From: Microbacterium trichothecenolyticum
GTDB taxonomy: Bacteria; Actinomycetota; Actinomycetes; Actinomycetales; Microbacteriaceae
NCBI RefSeq assembly: GCF_030818955.1
Contig: NZ_JAUTBF010000001.1
Location: 1,798,001-1,862,000, forward strand
Direction of reading: 5' to 3'
DNA: 64,000 nt
In this document: positions 9,214 through 18,541 of the stretch, piece after piece
Layout of the letters: every line of letters starts with the position of its first letter
Position numbering within the stretch: position 1 is the stretch's first letter
Made by a program: the position numbers and the translations under genes
Notes under the pieces: model-generated
The model's database searches: none
Told to the model about the DNA's origin: nothing
What the model saw: the letters and a program-made list of their open reading frames with translations, nothing else

Positions 9214-9231
9214 GTTCACGGTTGCGTGAAC
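9214..9231. promoter_or_regulatory. palindromic operator candidate upstream of alkaline phosphatase
   Basis: GTTCACG, four bases, then CGTGAAC form a perfect 7-bp inverted repeat 127 bases upstream of the phosphatase start. A further TGAAC lies at 9196-9200. GTTCA half-sites are the core of actinobacterial PhoP boxes, but those are direct repeats, so assignment to PhoP is only a guess. Confidence 0.4.
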
Positions 9232-9278
9232 AGTGGGCGCAATCCTGGCATCCGGATGCCGGAGATGGCACCATTCAC

Positions 9279-9296
9279 CCCCGCCGCTCGGCGGGG
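9279..9296 (-). terminator. terminator of the LigD-type polymerase gene
   Basis: CCCCGCC-GCTC-GGCGGGG is a perfect 7-bp stem with a four-base loop, eleven bases beyond the polymerase stop in the direction of transcription. Confidence 0.6.
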
Positions 9297-9306
9297 TTCA
9301 TATCCG

Positions 9307-10332
9307 CTAGTGCGCGGGGTTCTTCGCGCGCGAGGGTTGCACGCGCGGAGGCTCCCCGGGCATCTTGGGAAACTCGGGAGGGAACGGCAGTTCGCCGAGA
9401 CCGCTGTCGAGGTCACGCTGCCACCACTCCAGCAGCGTGTCGATACGTCCGGGCTGCGCGGCGAAGTCTGCCCACGGGTCGCCTCGGGATGCCAAGCGCT
9501 CAGGGATCGAACGCACCGTGAACGCGAGCGGATCGAGGCCGTCGAGCTCGTCCCACCACACCGGCGTCGACACCGTCGCGGTCGGGAGAGCCCGCGGCGA
9601 GTACGCACCGGCCATCGTGCGGTCGCGGTTGGCCTGGTTGAAGTCGACGAAGATGCGCTCGCCCCGCTCCTCTTTCCACCAGTTGGTGGTCACGGCATCC
9701 GGCATCCGTCTCTCCAGCTCGCGGGCGGCGGCGATCACCGCGTGACGCACGTCGAGGAACTCGTGCGCCGGCTCGATCGGGCAGAACACATGAAGGCCCC
9801 GGTTACCGCTCGTTTTGATCCAGGGTTCGAGCCCCGCCTCGCGCAGCACCGCGCGCAGCTCGTGCGCTGCCGCGACAGCTTCGACGATCCCCGTGCCCGG
9901 TTGTGGATCGAGGTCGATGCGCAGCTCGACCGGGTGATCGGGGTCGGTCGCGAGCGAGGCCCAGGGGTGGAACACGACGGTGTTCATCTGCGCCGCCCAC
10001 ACCGCCGAGGCGATCTCGCCGAGGAACAGCTGCGGATGCCGACGCCCACTGTTGTAGGTCACGGTCACGGCCTCGACGAACGCGGGGGCGCCCTTCGGCG
10101 GGTTCTTCGAGAAGAACGCCTCGCCGCCGACCCCCTCGGGGAACCGCTCGAGCGACACCGGCCGATGCCCATTCGCCGCGATGAACGGATCGGCGACCGC
10201 GATCAGATACTCGGCCAGCTCGCGCTTGGTGATGCCCACCTCGGGCCACAGCACGCGGTCGGGGTTCGAGATGCCCACCTCGCGATCGCCGTCGGGGCCC
10301 GGCACGGTCAGCGTGATGCGGGGGGATGCCAT
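9307..10332 (-). CDS. stand-alone LigD-type polymerase/primase domain (PolDom), copy 1
   Basis: A 341-residue archaeo-eukaryotic primase-like polymerase corresponding to the polymerase module of LigD. The metal-binding Asp pair lies in ELRIDLDPQPG. KTSGNRGLHVFCPI is the conserved nucleotide-binding block and NWWKEERGERIFVDFNQANRDRT is the family signature. There is no ligase or 3'-phosphoesterase domain. Such proteins add ribo- or deoxynucleotides at double-strand breaks in bacterial end joining. It differs from copy 2 at 32.6 kb, so this is not a recent duplication. The ATG at 10332 is the only start before the conserved N-terminus. Transcription runs toward the alkaline phosphatase, but a terminator intervenes. 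Confidence 0.88.
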   Translation of the reverse strand: MASPRITLTVPGPDGDREVGISNPDRVLWPEVGITKRELAEYLIAVADPFIAANGHRPVSLERFPEGVGGEAFFSKNPPKGAPAFVEAVTVTYNSGRRHPQLFLGEIASAVWAAQMNTVVFHPWASLATDPDHPVELRIDLDPQPGTGIVEAVAAAHELRAVLREAGLEPWIKTSGNRGLHVFCPIEPAHEFLDVRHAVIAAARELERRMPDAVTTNWWKEERGERIFVDFNQANRDRTMAGAYSPRALPTATVSTPVWWDELDGLDPLAFTVRSIPERLASRGDPWADFAAQPGRIDTLLEWWQRDLDSGLGELPFPPEFPKMPGEPPRVQPSRAKNPAH

Positions 10333-10416
10333 GCCCCGACGCTACTGCGCGCACGGGCCGCGCGTCTGCCCGTTGCGCGGGCCCGCGGGACGGTGTCGCG
10401 GCGGGCGGGGCGGGCG

Positions 10417-10464
10417 GGGGCTCGAGCCGGGGCTCGGGCGAGGGCTCGGGCGAGGGCTCGGGCG
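10417..10464. repeat. 12-bp tandem repeat (four copies) in a repeat-rich spacer
   Basis: A GGGCTCGGGCG-type 12-base unit is repeated at 10417, 10429, 10441 and 10453. The surrounding 354-base gene-free stretch (10333-10686), between divergently read genes, also has two copies of GGCGCACGACGT followed by CGCCCC or GGCCCC near 10470-10530. No gene is seen in it. Confidence 0.7.
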
Positions 10465-10686
10465 TTTCGGGGCGCACGACGTCGCCCCGGAGCGCTCTCG
10501 TGGCGCACGACGTGGCCCCGCAGCGGTGTCGGGGCGGCGAACGTGGCCGCGGGGCGCGCCACGTGACCCCGGGGCCATCCCGCGGCGCAGGCGAATCGCG
10601 CGCGAGCGCGGGCCCGCACGAGTATCCGCTCGCGCGCGCGTGTCCACCCTGCGCCACAGCATCCGGCACCCGCCTACGCTCGGGAC

Positions 10687-11313
10687 ATGACCTCCGTCGC
10701 AGCCCGCACCGCTCTCGACATCGTCGACTGGCGTCGCCGCGTCTTCGCCCTGTACGACGCCGTGCGCGAAGCCGACGATCCCGAAGAGGCGCACGAGCTG
10801 TGGCGCATCGAGCGCGACGCCCTGTTCGCCGCCCACCCCGCCACTCCCCTGCTCCCCGAACAGCGCGAGGCGTTCGTCGGGCTGCCGATCGCCCCCTACG
10901 ACGCCGCGTGGCGTTTCGAAGTGCCGCTGCTGGACGCCGACGAGGCGTCGTTCGTGGCGACGACCGGCACCGACGGCGAGGTCGGCTTCGACCGTGTCGG
11001 CCGGGTCGAGCTGCCCGACACCGGTTCACTCGACGTCTGGCGGCTGACCTCCTATGGTGGTGGCCTGTTCGTTCCCGTGCGCGATGCCGCCGCCGGGAGC
11101 CCCGGGGGAACGTACGGCGGTGGCCGCTATCTGCTCGACACTGTCAAGGGGGCGGATCTCGGGCGCGGCGCCACCCCCGACACGCTCGTGATCGACTTCA
11201 ACTTCGCCTACAACCCCTCGTGCGCGTACGACCCCATGTGGGCGTGCCCGCTGGCTCCGAACGGAAACGTGCTGCCCGTCACGGTCCCGGTCGGCGAACT
11301 GTACGGGGCCTGA
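10687..11313 (+). CDS. DUF1684 family protein
   Basis: A 208-residue cytoplasmic protein without signal or membrane segment. The C-terminal block FNFAYNPSCAYDPMWACPLAPNGNVLPVTV is the diagnostic DUF1684 signature, with two conserved cysteines. The N-terminal WRRRVFALYDAVREADD is also typical. The function is unknown in the family. The ATG at 10687 is the first in frame and directly precedes the conserved region. It is convergent with the SseB gene, 18 bases away. Confidence 0.8.
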   Translation: MTSVAARTALDIVDWRRRVFALYDAVREADDPEEAHELWRIERDALFAAHPATPLLPEQREAFVGLPIAPYDAAWRFEVPLLDADEASFVATTGTDGEVGFDRVGRVELPDTGSLDVWRLTSYGGGLFVPVRDAAAGSPGGTYGGGRYLLDTVKGADLGRGATPDTLVIDFNFAYNPSCAYDPMWACPLAPNGNVLPVTVPVGELYGA

Positions 11314-11331
11314 CGCCCGCGCGCTCCGGGG

Positions 11332-12498
11332 TCAGGACGTCGGCGCGGCCTCGTCGTTCGCGAGGGCGATGACCGGAGCCAGCTCTTCGCGCGTCAGTCG
11401 AATCCACGGCCCGGCCGGGTCGACGAGCAGGCCGGTGAGCCCGGCATCGCCGGCGAGGGCCTTCGCCAGCTGCAGCGGCTTGATCGGCAGGGGCTGATCG
11501 CCGCGGCCGAGCGCCAACAGCTCGAGCGGGTGCGTGAACACCTCGAGATAGCGTTCCCCGGCGGCCGACCGCGACTCGGCGACTCCGACGGGCCCGCCCT
11601 CGGCGGTCTGGTTGACCGCGATCCACAGCGGCACCTCGGCCACGATTGCGTCGACGATGGTGGATGCCGTGGAGTCGTCGCGCGTCTCGCACAGCGCCGT
11701 CTTGACGCGCAGTTCAGGGTCTGCTTCGGCGACCATCCGTTCGAGCAGGGCCTTCGGCAGCACCGCGCGGTTGTCGCCCGAAGCGGGGTCGAGCACGATC
11801 CCGGCGTAAGGACCGGCGAGCACGTGACGCAGCAACGCCATGACGGGCTGCCCCATCGCCGAGGTGTCGTGGTCGCCGTCGGCTTCGACGCTGGCGCGCA
11901 GCGCCATGCCACCGCTGTAGGCGAGCACGAGCTGCTCGTCACCACGATTGGCCACGGCGAGCGGCAGGTCTTTGCCCTCCGCGAGCAAGGCCCGGGCGTC
12001 GCCCTTCACGCGCAAGAAGACGTGTCCCTGCAGCAATTGACGCGCGACGTTCAGCAGCTGCGCGGGTTCTGCTTGGCCGGTGATCTCCGCGAGAGCCTTG
12101 CCGAGCAGCGCGTTGTCGCGCAGCCCCGGCACCGTTTCGGGTGCGGTCGGGGCTTCCATCGGTCCGGGCTGGCGAGCAGACGGTCGCGCCGCGACCGGGG
12201 GCGCCGAGGGGGCTTCGGGCGCGGCACCGACACCGCGGAACGACGACATCGAGATACCAACCGTGGGGGTCGCCTCGGTGGCACCCGCAGTGGCGGCACC
12301 GCCCGCGGTCGCGCCGCCCGCGGTGTCCCCGTCTGCGGTGTCCCCGTCTGCGGTGGCGCCGGAAGGGACGTCGCTCGGGTCGGCGTCGCTGGGGCCGGCG
12401 GGGTCGACGGGCTGCTCACCCGGTTCGATCGTGGAGTCGGGCCGGTCAGCCGATGCGTCGTCGGAATCGGACTTCTTGCGGCGTGAGAAGAGAGCCAT
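11332..12498 (-). CDS. SseB family protein with disordered N-terminus
   Basis: A 388-residue protein. Residues 1-130 are low complexity (Asp/Ser/Pro/Thr/Ala-rich, with repeated ATADGDTADGDTA), probably disordered. Residues from about 130 contain the SseB-type fold, with DNALLGKALAEITGQ and, near 330-385, LELLALGRGDQPLPIKPL. SseB-like proteins are poorly characterised in actinobacteria; E. coli SseB alters sulfurtransferase-related phenotypes. The MALFSRRKK start is well placed. No partner is evident nearby. Confidence 0.75.
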   Translation of the reverse strand: MALFSRRKKSDSDDASADRPDSTIEPGEQPVDPAGPSDADPSDVPSGATADGDTADGDTAGGATAGGAATAGATEATPTVGISMSSFRGVGAAPEAPSAPPVAARPSARQPGPMEAPTAPETVPGLRDNALLGKALAEITGQAEPAQLLNVARQLLQGHVFLRVKGDARALLAEGKDLPLAVANRGDEQLVLAYSGGMALRASVEADGDHDTSAMGQPVMALLRHVLAGPYAGIVLDPASGDNRAVLPKALLERMVAEADPELRVKTALCETRDDSTASTIVDAIVAEVPLWIAVNQTAEGGPVGVAESRSAAGERYLEVFTHPLELLALGRGDQPLPIKPLQLAKALAGDAGLTGLLVDPAGPWIRLTREELAPVIALANDEAAPTS

Positions 12499-12568
12499 TG
12501 CTCAAGCCTATCCGCGCCGGTGCCCGGCGAGGTGGGAGCGGGGTCGGGCTTGCCCCAGGCGTTCGCGA

Positions 12569-12739
12569 CACGCTCCGGCGTTCGCGACACGCTCCGGCGT
12601 TTGGGGCACGCTCCGGCGTTTGGGGCGCGCTCCGGCGCTTGGGGCACGCTCCGGCGTTCGCGACACGCTCCGGCGCTTGGGGCACGCTCCGGCGTTCGCG
12701 ACACGCTCCGGCGTTTGGGGCACGCTCCGGCGTTTGGGG
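12569..12739. repeat. 19-bp tandem array, nine copies, with two alternating tails
   Basis: The core CACGCTCCGGCG (GCGCTCCGGCG in copy 4) recurs exactly every 19 bases from 12569 to 12721. Each core ends in either TTCGCGA or a T-rich TTTGGGG/CTTGGGG tail, in an irregular order. It is part of the gene-free stretch 12499-12926 between SseB and pcrA. Confidence 0.9.
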
Positions 12740-12762
12740 CGCGGTATGCCGCGCCCCAAACG
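12731..12762. repeat. perfect 14-bp-arm palindrome, loop TATG
   Basis: CGTTTGGGGCGCGG (12731-12744) and its exact reverse complement (12749-12762) flank TATG. It begins inside the last 19-bp unit, so the array runs directly into a cruciform-capable element. Confidence 0.85.
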
Positions 12763-12770
12763 CGCAAACC

Positions 12771-12910
12771 CGCCCCGAAACGGAGCGGCAGCGGGGCAGC
12801 ACGCCCCGAAACGGCGCGACCGCGAAACAATACGCCCCGAAACGGCGCGACCGCGAGACCACACACCCCGAAACGGCGCGGCCGCGCAGGACAACACGCC
12901 CCACGGCGCA
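12771..12910. repeat. 31-bp tandem array, four to five copies
   Basis: CGCCCCGAAACGG (CACCCCGAAACGG in copy 4) recurs at 12771, 12802, 12833 and 12864, a strict 31-base period, with a partial fifth copy at 12895. It ends just before the pcrA stop codon. Confidence 0.85.
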
Positions 12911-12926
12911 GAGGCAGGAGCCGGCG

Positions 12927-15360
12927 CTACAGCTTGGCGATCGGCGCGATCTTGACCAGCAGCTTCTTCGGGCCCCACCGTGTCGAACCGCACGTGCGCG
13001 ACACGTTTCGCACCCTCGCCCGTGACGGCGTCCACGCGGCCTTCGCCGAAGTCGTCGTGCCGGATGCGATCGCCCGCGGCCAGGACCATGTCGCCGTTGT
13101 CGCGCACCTTCGCCGGGATGCGGTTGGGGAACTTGCTCGGGTCGGCCGGCGCGCGCTTGGGCAGCGGCACGAGGTCGTCGCCGTAGCGGTTGCCGCCACC
13201 GGTCTGCCCGGGGCGCCGGCCACGCGCGTTGAGCGCGCGGGACTGCGAGCCGCCCCGACCGTTGACGTCACCCGGCGATTGGCGCCAGTCGATGAGATCG
13301 GCGGGAATCTCCTGCAGGAAGCGACTGGGCATGGCCACGGTCACCTCGCCGAATTGCGCGCGGGTCATCGCGAGCGAGACGTGCAGGCGCTTGCGCGCGC
13401 GTGTGATGCCGACGTAGAAGAGTCGCCGTTCCTCTTGCGGACCGCCCGGCTCGTTCGCCGAGATACGATGCGGCAGCAGATCTTCCTCGACCCCGGTGAG
13501 GAACACGGCGTCGTATTCGAGGCCCTTCGCGGTGTGCAGGGTCATGAGCGACACCGAGCCCGACGCATCGTCGAGGTCGTCGGCATCCGCCACGAGTGTC
13601 ACCTCGGTGAGGAAGTCGATGACCGTGCCCTCGGGGTTGTTACGGGCGAACTCGCGGGTGACCGCGATGAGCTCGTCGAGGTTCTCGAGGCGCGCCTCGT
13701 CTTGCGGGTCTTTGCTGGCGCGCAGGGCGTCGAAGTAGCCGCTCTTGTTGAGCAGCAGCGTGAGCCCCTCGGTGACCGAGCTCGAGGGGGCGAGCTCTCC
13801 GGATGCCGGGAGCATGACCGCTGTAGCTTCGGTCAGCACCGCGTCGAGCTGATCGATGGCCTTCTGCAGCTTCGGTCCGACGCCGATCTGCGCGGAGTTG
13901 GCCAGGGCGTCACGGAAGGTGATGCCGTGCTCGGCGGCGTAACGGGCGATCGCCGTCTCGGTGACGTCGCCGATGCCACGGCGCGGACGATTGAGGATGC
14001 GGCGCACCGCCATGCCGTCGGCGGGGTTGGCGACGGCGACGAGGTACGCGAGGGCGTCCTTGATCTCGGCGCGCTCGTAGAACTTCGTGCCGCCCATGAT
14101 CTTGTAGGGCACGGCCGAGCGGATGAAGATCTCTTCCAGCGCACGCGACTGCGAATTGGTGCGGTAGAACACCGCGATGCCGGAGTAGTCGACGCCCTTC
14201 TTGTGCAGCGCCTCGATTTCGTCGGCGACGAACTGGGCCTCGTCGTGCTGCGAGTAGCCGGTGAAGCCGATGATCGGGTCCCCCGCTCCGACGTCGGTCC
14301 ACAGCTTCTTGTCCTTGCGGTCGAAGTTGTTCGCGATGACCGCGTTCGCCGCCGAGAGGATGTTCTGCGTGGAGCGGTAGTTCTGCTCGAGCAGCACGAC
14401 CTTCGCACCCGGGTAGTCGCGCTCGAACTCGCTGATGTTGCGGATGTCGGCACCGCGAAACGCGTAGATCGACTGGTCCGAGTCGCCGACGACGGTGAGG
14501 GATGCCGCTTGCTCGCCGCTGGGCTCGGCTTCGAAGATCATCATGCCGCCGGAGGAGAACGGCTCGGCGTCGGAGCCGACGGGCCGCGTCAGCTCGTGGA
14601 TGAGCGCGTACTGGGCGTGGTTGGTGTCCTGGTACTCGTCGACGAGGATGTGTCGGAAGCGCTTGCGGTAGACGTCGGCCACCTGCGGGAACGCGCGGAA
14701 CAGGTAAACGGTCTGCGCGATGAGGTCGTCGAAGTCGAAGGCGTTCGCGCGCTGCAGTTCACGCTGGTACGATGAGAAGATCTCGACGAAGACGCGCTCG
14801 GCGGGGTCGCTCATGTTGGCCGACCGGGCGTAGGACTCGGCATCGGCGAGCTCGTTCTTGAGCTTCGAGATGCGGCTCTGCGTGCCCGCGGGGGTGAGGC
14901 CGAAGGAGTCGCCCTCGTGCTCCTTGACCAGACGCTTGATCAGCGCCCGCGAGTCGCCGGAGTCGTAAATGGTGAACGCCTTGGTGAATCCGAACTGCTC
15001 GGCCTCTCGGCGCAGGATGCGCACGCACGCGGAGTGGAACGTGGAGATCCACATGCCGTCGGCCTTCTGCCCGATGAGCTGGTGGACGCGCTCGCGCATC
15101 TCGCCCGCGGCCTTGTTGGTGAAGGTGATGGCCAGGATCTGGCTCGGGTACGCCTCTCGCGTGCGCAGCAGCGAGGCGATGCGTCGCGTCAGCACGCTGG
15201 TCTTTCCCGACCCCGCGCCCGCCACGATGAGCAGCGCCGGGCCGCGATAGGTCACGGCCTCGCGCTGGGGACCGTTCAATCCGGCGAGGAGGTCGGCGTC
15301 GGGGCGGGCATCCGACGGCGCGGGACCGCCGACGATGATGGGCGTGGAGGCGTCGGTCAT
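12927..15360 (-). CDS. pcrA: ATP-dependent DNA helicase PcrA/UvrD (C-terminal frameshift in this sequence)
   Basis: A superfamily 1 3'-5' helicase acting in repair and replication. All motifs are present in order: AGAGSGKT (Walker A), VDEYQDTNHAQ (motif II), GDSDQSIYAFRGAD (motif III), LEQNYRST (motif IV) and TAKGLEYDAVFLTGVEEDLLPH (motif V region). The corrected length is about 810 residues, normal for PcrA. Near 12970-12976 (a GGGCCCC run) the frame slips: the expected ending VGPKKLLVKIAPIAKL lies one frame over and stops at 12927. One extra G explains it. Unshifted reading instead runs on through repeat DNA to 12508. A sequencing error is likely in so conserved a gene. Confidence 0.88.
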
Positions 15361-15375
15361 GGCGGGTCAAGTCTA

Positions 15376-15402
15376 GGCGGGGCCTCCGACATCGGCCCCG
15401 CC
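15376..15402 (-). terminator. terminator of the stress-protein gene
   Basis: GGCGGGGCC and GGCCCCGCC form a perfect 9-bp stem around nine bases, in the 67-base gap between two minus-strand genes. Confidence 0.6.
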
Positions 15403-15427
15403 CACCCCTGCCCGGAGACGTGGAACC

Positions 15428-15904
15428 CTAGGCCCGCGCTTCGCCCGCCGCCCCCGACGACAGCAGCGACTGGGCACGCGAGAGGTGCTCGGCATCCACG
15501 GTCACGTCCCACCGCTCGGCCTCGAAGCCCTGCACCGACGAGAAGTCACGGCGTCCGCCGGTCATCGCGTGGCCGGCGAACCCGAACACCGCGCCCCAGA
15601 CCGCGCCGAGCACGAGGCCCCACAGCAGCAGCCCGAGGAAACCGCCCGGGGCCAGCAGCCCCACGAGCACCCCGATCATGAGACCGAACCAGGCGCCGGA
15701 GGCGGCGCCGAGACCGGCGGCGCGGCCGCGGGTCATCCGTCCGGTGACCTGCTCCACGATGCGTACGTCGTGGCCCACGATGGCCGTGTGCTCCACGGGG
15801 AAGCCCGCGTCGGACAGGCGGTCGACCGCCGCCTGCGCTCCGGTGTAGTCGCTGAAGCTCGACAGCGTGCGGCGTTCGGGGGTGGCGCGGGTGATGTCGG
15901 TCAT
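15428..15904 (-). CDS. general stress protein 17M-like membrane protein
   Basis: A 158-residue protein. Residues 14-50 (LSSFSDYTGAQAAVDRLSDAGFPVEHTAIVG) match the general stress protein 17M domain. A glycine-rich region (about 65-120) contains two hydrophobic segments, MIGVLVGLLAPGGFLGLLL and VLGAVWGAVFGFAG. The family is induced by general stress in Bacillus, but its mechanism is unknown. The ATG at 15904 follows GGAAGGA by six bases and starts the conserved domain. Confidence 0.75.
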   Translation of the reverse strand: MTDITRATPERRTLSSFSDYTGAQAAVDRLSDAGFPVEHTAIVGHDVRIVEQVTGRMTRGRAAGLGAASGAWFGLMIGVLVGLLAPGGFLGLLLWGLVLGAVWGAVFGFAGHAMTGGRRDFSSVQGFEAERWDVTVDAEHLSRAQSLLSSGAAGEARA

Positions 15905-16040
15905 GGTCGTTCCTTCCCTGGACGGCCTCACGCTAGCCCCCGGTCCGTCGTCCGCGTGGGTGGTTGCGCGGGCGCGGTGGCGGGGGTAGCGGCCTGTCAA
16001 ACACGGGGTGTTCCGCACCGTCACCGGGGATGATGGACGC

Positions 16041-16448
16041 ATGCGCCTGATCCTGAACGTCCTGTGGCTCGTCCTGTCGGGCTTCTGGCTCTTCCTGGGC
16101 TACCTCGCCGCGGGAATCGTCCTGTGCATCCTCATCGTGACGATCCCCTGGGGCATCGCGTCGTTCCGCATCGGCCTGTACGCCCTGTGGCCCTTCGGCC
16201 GGGAGATCGTGGCGAAGCCGACCGCGGGCGTCGGATCGTTCCTCGGCAACGTCGTCTGGGTCATCCTCGCGGGGTGGTGGCTGGCCCTGGAGCACATCGT
16301 CACCGGCATCCTGCTGTGCGTGACGATCATCGGCATCCCTCTCGGCATCGCCAACTTCAAGCTCGTGCCGGTCTCGCTCATGCCGTTGGGCAAGGAGGTC
16401 GTCGACATCCGTCGCGGCGGACCGTTCGACCGCGGTCTGCGGGCCTGA
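16041..16448 (+). CDS. YccF domain-containing inner membrane protein
   Basis: A 135-residue protein with two copies of the YccF domain, each a hydrophobic hairpin followed by a conserved turn: TIPWGIASFRIGLYALWPFGREIV (about residues 36-60) and IIGIPLGIANFKLVPVSLMPLGKEVV (about 96-122). YccF proteins are small membrane proteins of unknown function. The ATG at 16041 begins MRLILNVLW, the family's usual N-terminus. It ends four bases before the convergent membrane-protein gene's stop. Confidence 0.85.
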   Translation: MRLILNVLWLVLSGFWLFLGYLAAGIVLCILIVTIPWGIASFRIGLYALWPFGREIVAKPTAGVGSFLGNVVWVILAGWWLALEHIVTGILLCVTIIGIPLGIANFKLVPVSLMPLGKEVVDIRRGGPFDRGLRA

Positions 16449-16451
16449 CGC

Positions 16452-17381
16452 TCAGCGCACCAGCGTTCTCCGCGGCAGCGCGAGGGCGATGCCGACGATC
16501 ATGACGATCGCTCCGGCGACGACGCCGGCCATCACGATCTCGCCGGGGATGACGCCCTCTCGAGCGCCGGTGAGACGGGCGAGATCCCATGGCAGCACGC
16601 CGACCTGCTCGTTCCACGACCGGAGGGCGTCGGCGGCTCCCATCACGGCGATCGTCGCCGACGGCAGGGCGTAGGCGACCCCCATGCCGGCCAACGCGAT
16701 CCCCGTCGCACGCCGCCGCCCGAGCTGCGGACGCAGCGACCACCCGGCGACGACGAACACCCAGGCGACCAGCGCGAATGCGACGGCGAGGTAGAGCACG
16801 CGCACGAACGGCGCCGCCCACAGGTCGGGCCAGATCCCCTCGGGTCCCGAGGCGGCGATCACGGCGAGCGCGACGACGCACCGCAGCACGAGCGCTCCCC
16901 CGACGGCGGCGATGATCGGCCACGGCGAGCGCCGACCGAGCAACAGCCGCACGATCAGGGCGAAGAACAGCCACCCGACGATGGCCAGCGCGGCGCCCCA
17001 GAGGCCGTCGCGCGGCGTCTGCAGGACGCGGGTGGCCACGAGGATGCCGCCCGGCACGACGATCATGAGCCAGCGGTCCAGCGGCAGCAGACCGAGGCTG
17101 GACTCGCTGGCCCGCCAGGGCCGCGTCGAGGCGATCCACGTCGCTCGCGCGGCGGCGGCACCGGGACGGCGCACGAGGCTGGTACGTGCGGCGATCGCGC
17201 CTATGAGGATCCACACGACGCCGAGCACCAGCAGCAGACGGGCGAGCAGCTCCGTCGTGGCATCGACCTCGCGCGGCGTCCGGGCGAACGGATCCACCAG
17301 CACGCCGAGGACGGCTCCGAACACCAGGAGTCCGCCGGCGACGACCAGGGCCAGGATGCCTCGCCCCGCCGTCGTCGCCAT
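16452..17381 (-). CDS. hypothetical integral membrane protein
   Basis: A 309-residue protein with about eight hydrophobic segments (for example residues 10-28, 47-64, 105-120, 133-150, 158-178, 195-215, 232-250 and 285-303) and no recognised soluble domain or motif. Arg-rich loops (GRRSPW, LGRRRA) suggest a normal cytoplasmic-loop bias. I do not recognise the family. The ATG at 17381 precedes a basic residue and the first helix. The 254-base spacer to the DMT gene contains no other gene. Confidence 0.6.
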   Translation of the reverse strand: MATTAGRGILALVVAGGLLVFGAVLGVLVDPFARTPREVDATTELLARLLLVLGVVWILIGAIAARTSLVRRPGAAAARATWIASTRPWRASESSLGLLPLDRWLMIVVPGGILVATRVLQTPRDGLWGAALAIVGWLFFALIVRLLLGRRSPWPIIAAVGGALVLRCVVALAVIAASGPEGIWPDLWAAPFVRVLYLAVAFALVAWVFVVAGWSLRPQLGRRRATGIALAGMGVAYALPSATIAVMGAADALRSWNEQVGVLPWDLARLTGAREGVIPGEIVMAGVVAGAIVMIVGIALALPRRTLVR

Positions 17382-17635
17382 GCATCCACGTTACACAGCG
17401 ATGGCTGAGCGTTCGCCGCGCCGAGAGGCCCCCGGCCGCCCGCTCACCGCCCCTCCCTTCCTGCCGTACGTGCCCGGGCGAACCGCCGCCATGGTCGACC
17501 TGTGCCGTCGCGCGGAGTTTCGGCCGACTCGCCGGCTTCGCGGCATCCCCGCACGGCGTGTCGGCGACGAACTCCGCGCGACGGTTCGCGCCCTGCTCCG
17601 CGGCGGTACCGCATGGATTGTGTAACAATCTGTCC

Positions 17636-18541
17636 ATGCTCCCCGCCCTCGCGATCCTCGCCGCGGCTCTGTGCTTCTCGACGACCGGGACCGCGCAGGC
17701 GCTCGCCGGCGTCGACGCCTCGCCCCTCGCGGTCGGAGCGGCGCGCATCGTCATCGGCGGCGGCATCCTGGGTCTGCTCGCGCTGGTGCGGCGTCGCCCG
17801 ACGCCCGCGCCCACGGGCTCGCGACTGTCGACCGCCGCGCTGATCGCGATCGGCGCCGTCGGCGTCCTCGCCTACCAACCGCTGTTCTTCCTCGGCACGC
17901 GCGAGAACGGCGTCGCGATCGGCACCGTCGTCGCCCTCGGCTCCGCCCCGATCGCGACGGGGATCGTGGATGCCGTGCGCTCGCGCCGCCTCCCCTCCCC
18001 CCGCTGGATGCTCGCCACCGCGATCGCCCTCGCCGGCGTCGTCCTCGTCTCGGGGGTGACCGGCGGTGCGGTCGCTCTCGCGCCGGCCGGCCTGCTCGCC
18101 TCCGCCGGAGCCGGGATGTCGTACGCCCTCTATACCGTGTGCGGGAAGGCGCTGATCGAGAGGGGGTGGGACTCCACGCGCGTCATGGGCACGGTGTTCG
18201 GCGTGGCGGCCGTCGTGAGCCTGCCCGTGCTGCTCGTCGCCGGCGCCTCCTGGCTCGGAACCCCGAACGGTCTGGCGCTGGCGCTGTGGCTCGGACTCGT
18301 GACGACCACGGTGGCCTACCTGCTCTTCGGGTGGGGTCTTGCGCGCCTGTCCGCGGTGACGGTGTCGACCCTGACCCTCGCCGAGCCCCTCGCCGCGACC
18401 CTGCTCGGGCTCCTCGTGCTGCGCGAGCAGCTCACGCCGGTGAGTGCGCTCGGACTCGCGCTCATCGCGGTGGGCCTCGCCGTCGTGTCCGCCCCCTCGC
18501 GTCGACGTCAGGAGGTTCCGGATGCCACGGCCCCCGCGTGA
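17636..18541 (+). CDS. EamA/DMT-family exporter
   Basis: A 301-residue transporter with the ten-helix, two-repeat EamA layout. The first repeat starts at ILAAALCFSTTGTAQ. The second contains GMSYALYTVCGKALIE and ends with LTLAEPLAATLLGLLVLREQLT, the conserved helix 9-10 signature. The family exports metabolites such as amino acids; the substrate is unknown. No ribosome binding site precedes the ATG. TAACAAT at 17623-17629 lies six bases upstream, so it could be a -10 box giving a leaderless transcript. The GntR regulator overlaps its 3' end by 20 bases and may control it. Confidence 0.85.
   Translation: MLPALAILAAALCFSTTGTAQALAGVDASPLAVGAARIVIGGGILGLLALVRRRPTPAPTGSRLSTAALIAIGAVGVLAYQPLFFLGTRENGVAIGTVVALGSAPIATGIVDAVRSRRLPSPRWMLATAIALAGVVLVSGVTGGAVALAPAGLLASAGAGMSYALYTVCGKALIERGWDSTRVMGTVFGVAAVVSLPVLLVAGASWLGTPNGLALALWLGLVTTTVAYLLFGWGLARLSAVTVSTLTLAEPLAATLLGLLVLREQLTPVSALGLALIAVGLAVVSAPSRRRQEVPDATAPA

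Noticed and set aside
12569..12910. CRISPR-like regular repeats
   Set aside because: Units of 19 and 31 bp are contiguous without unique spacers, and no cas gene is near; they are simple tandem arrays.
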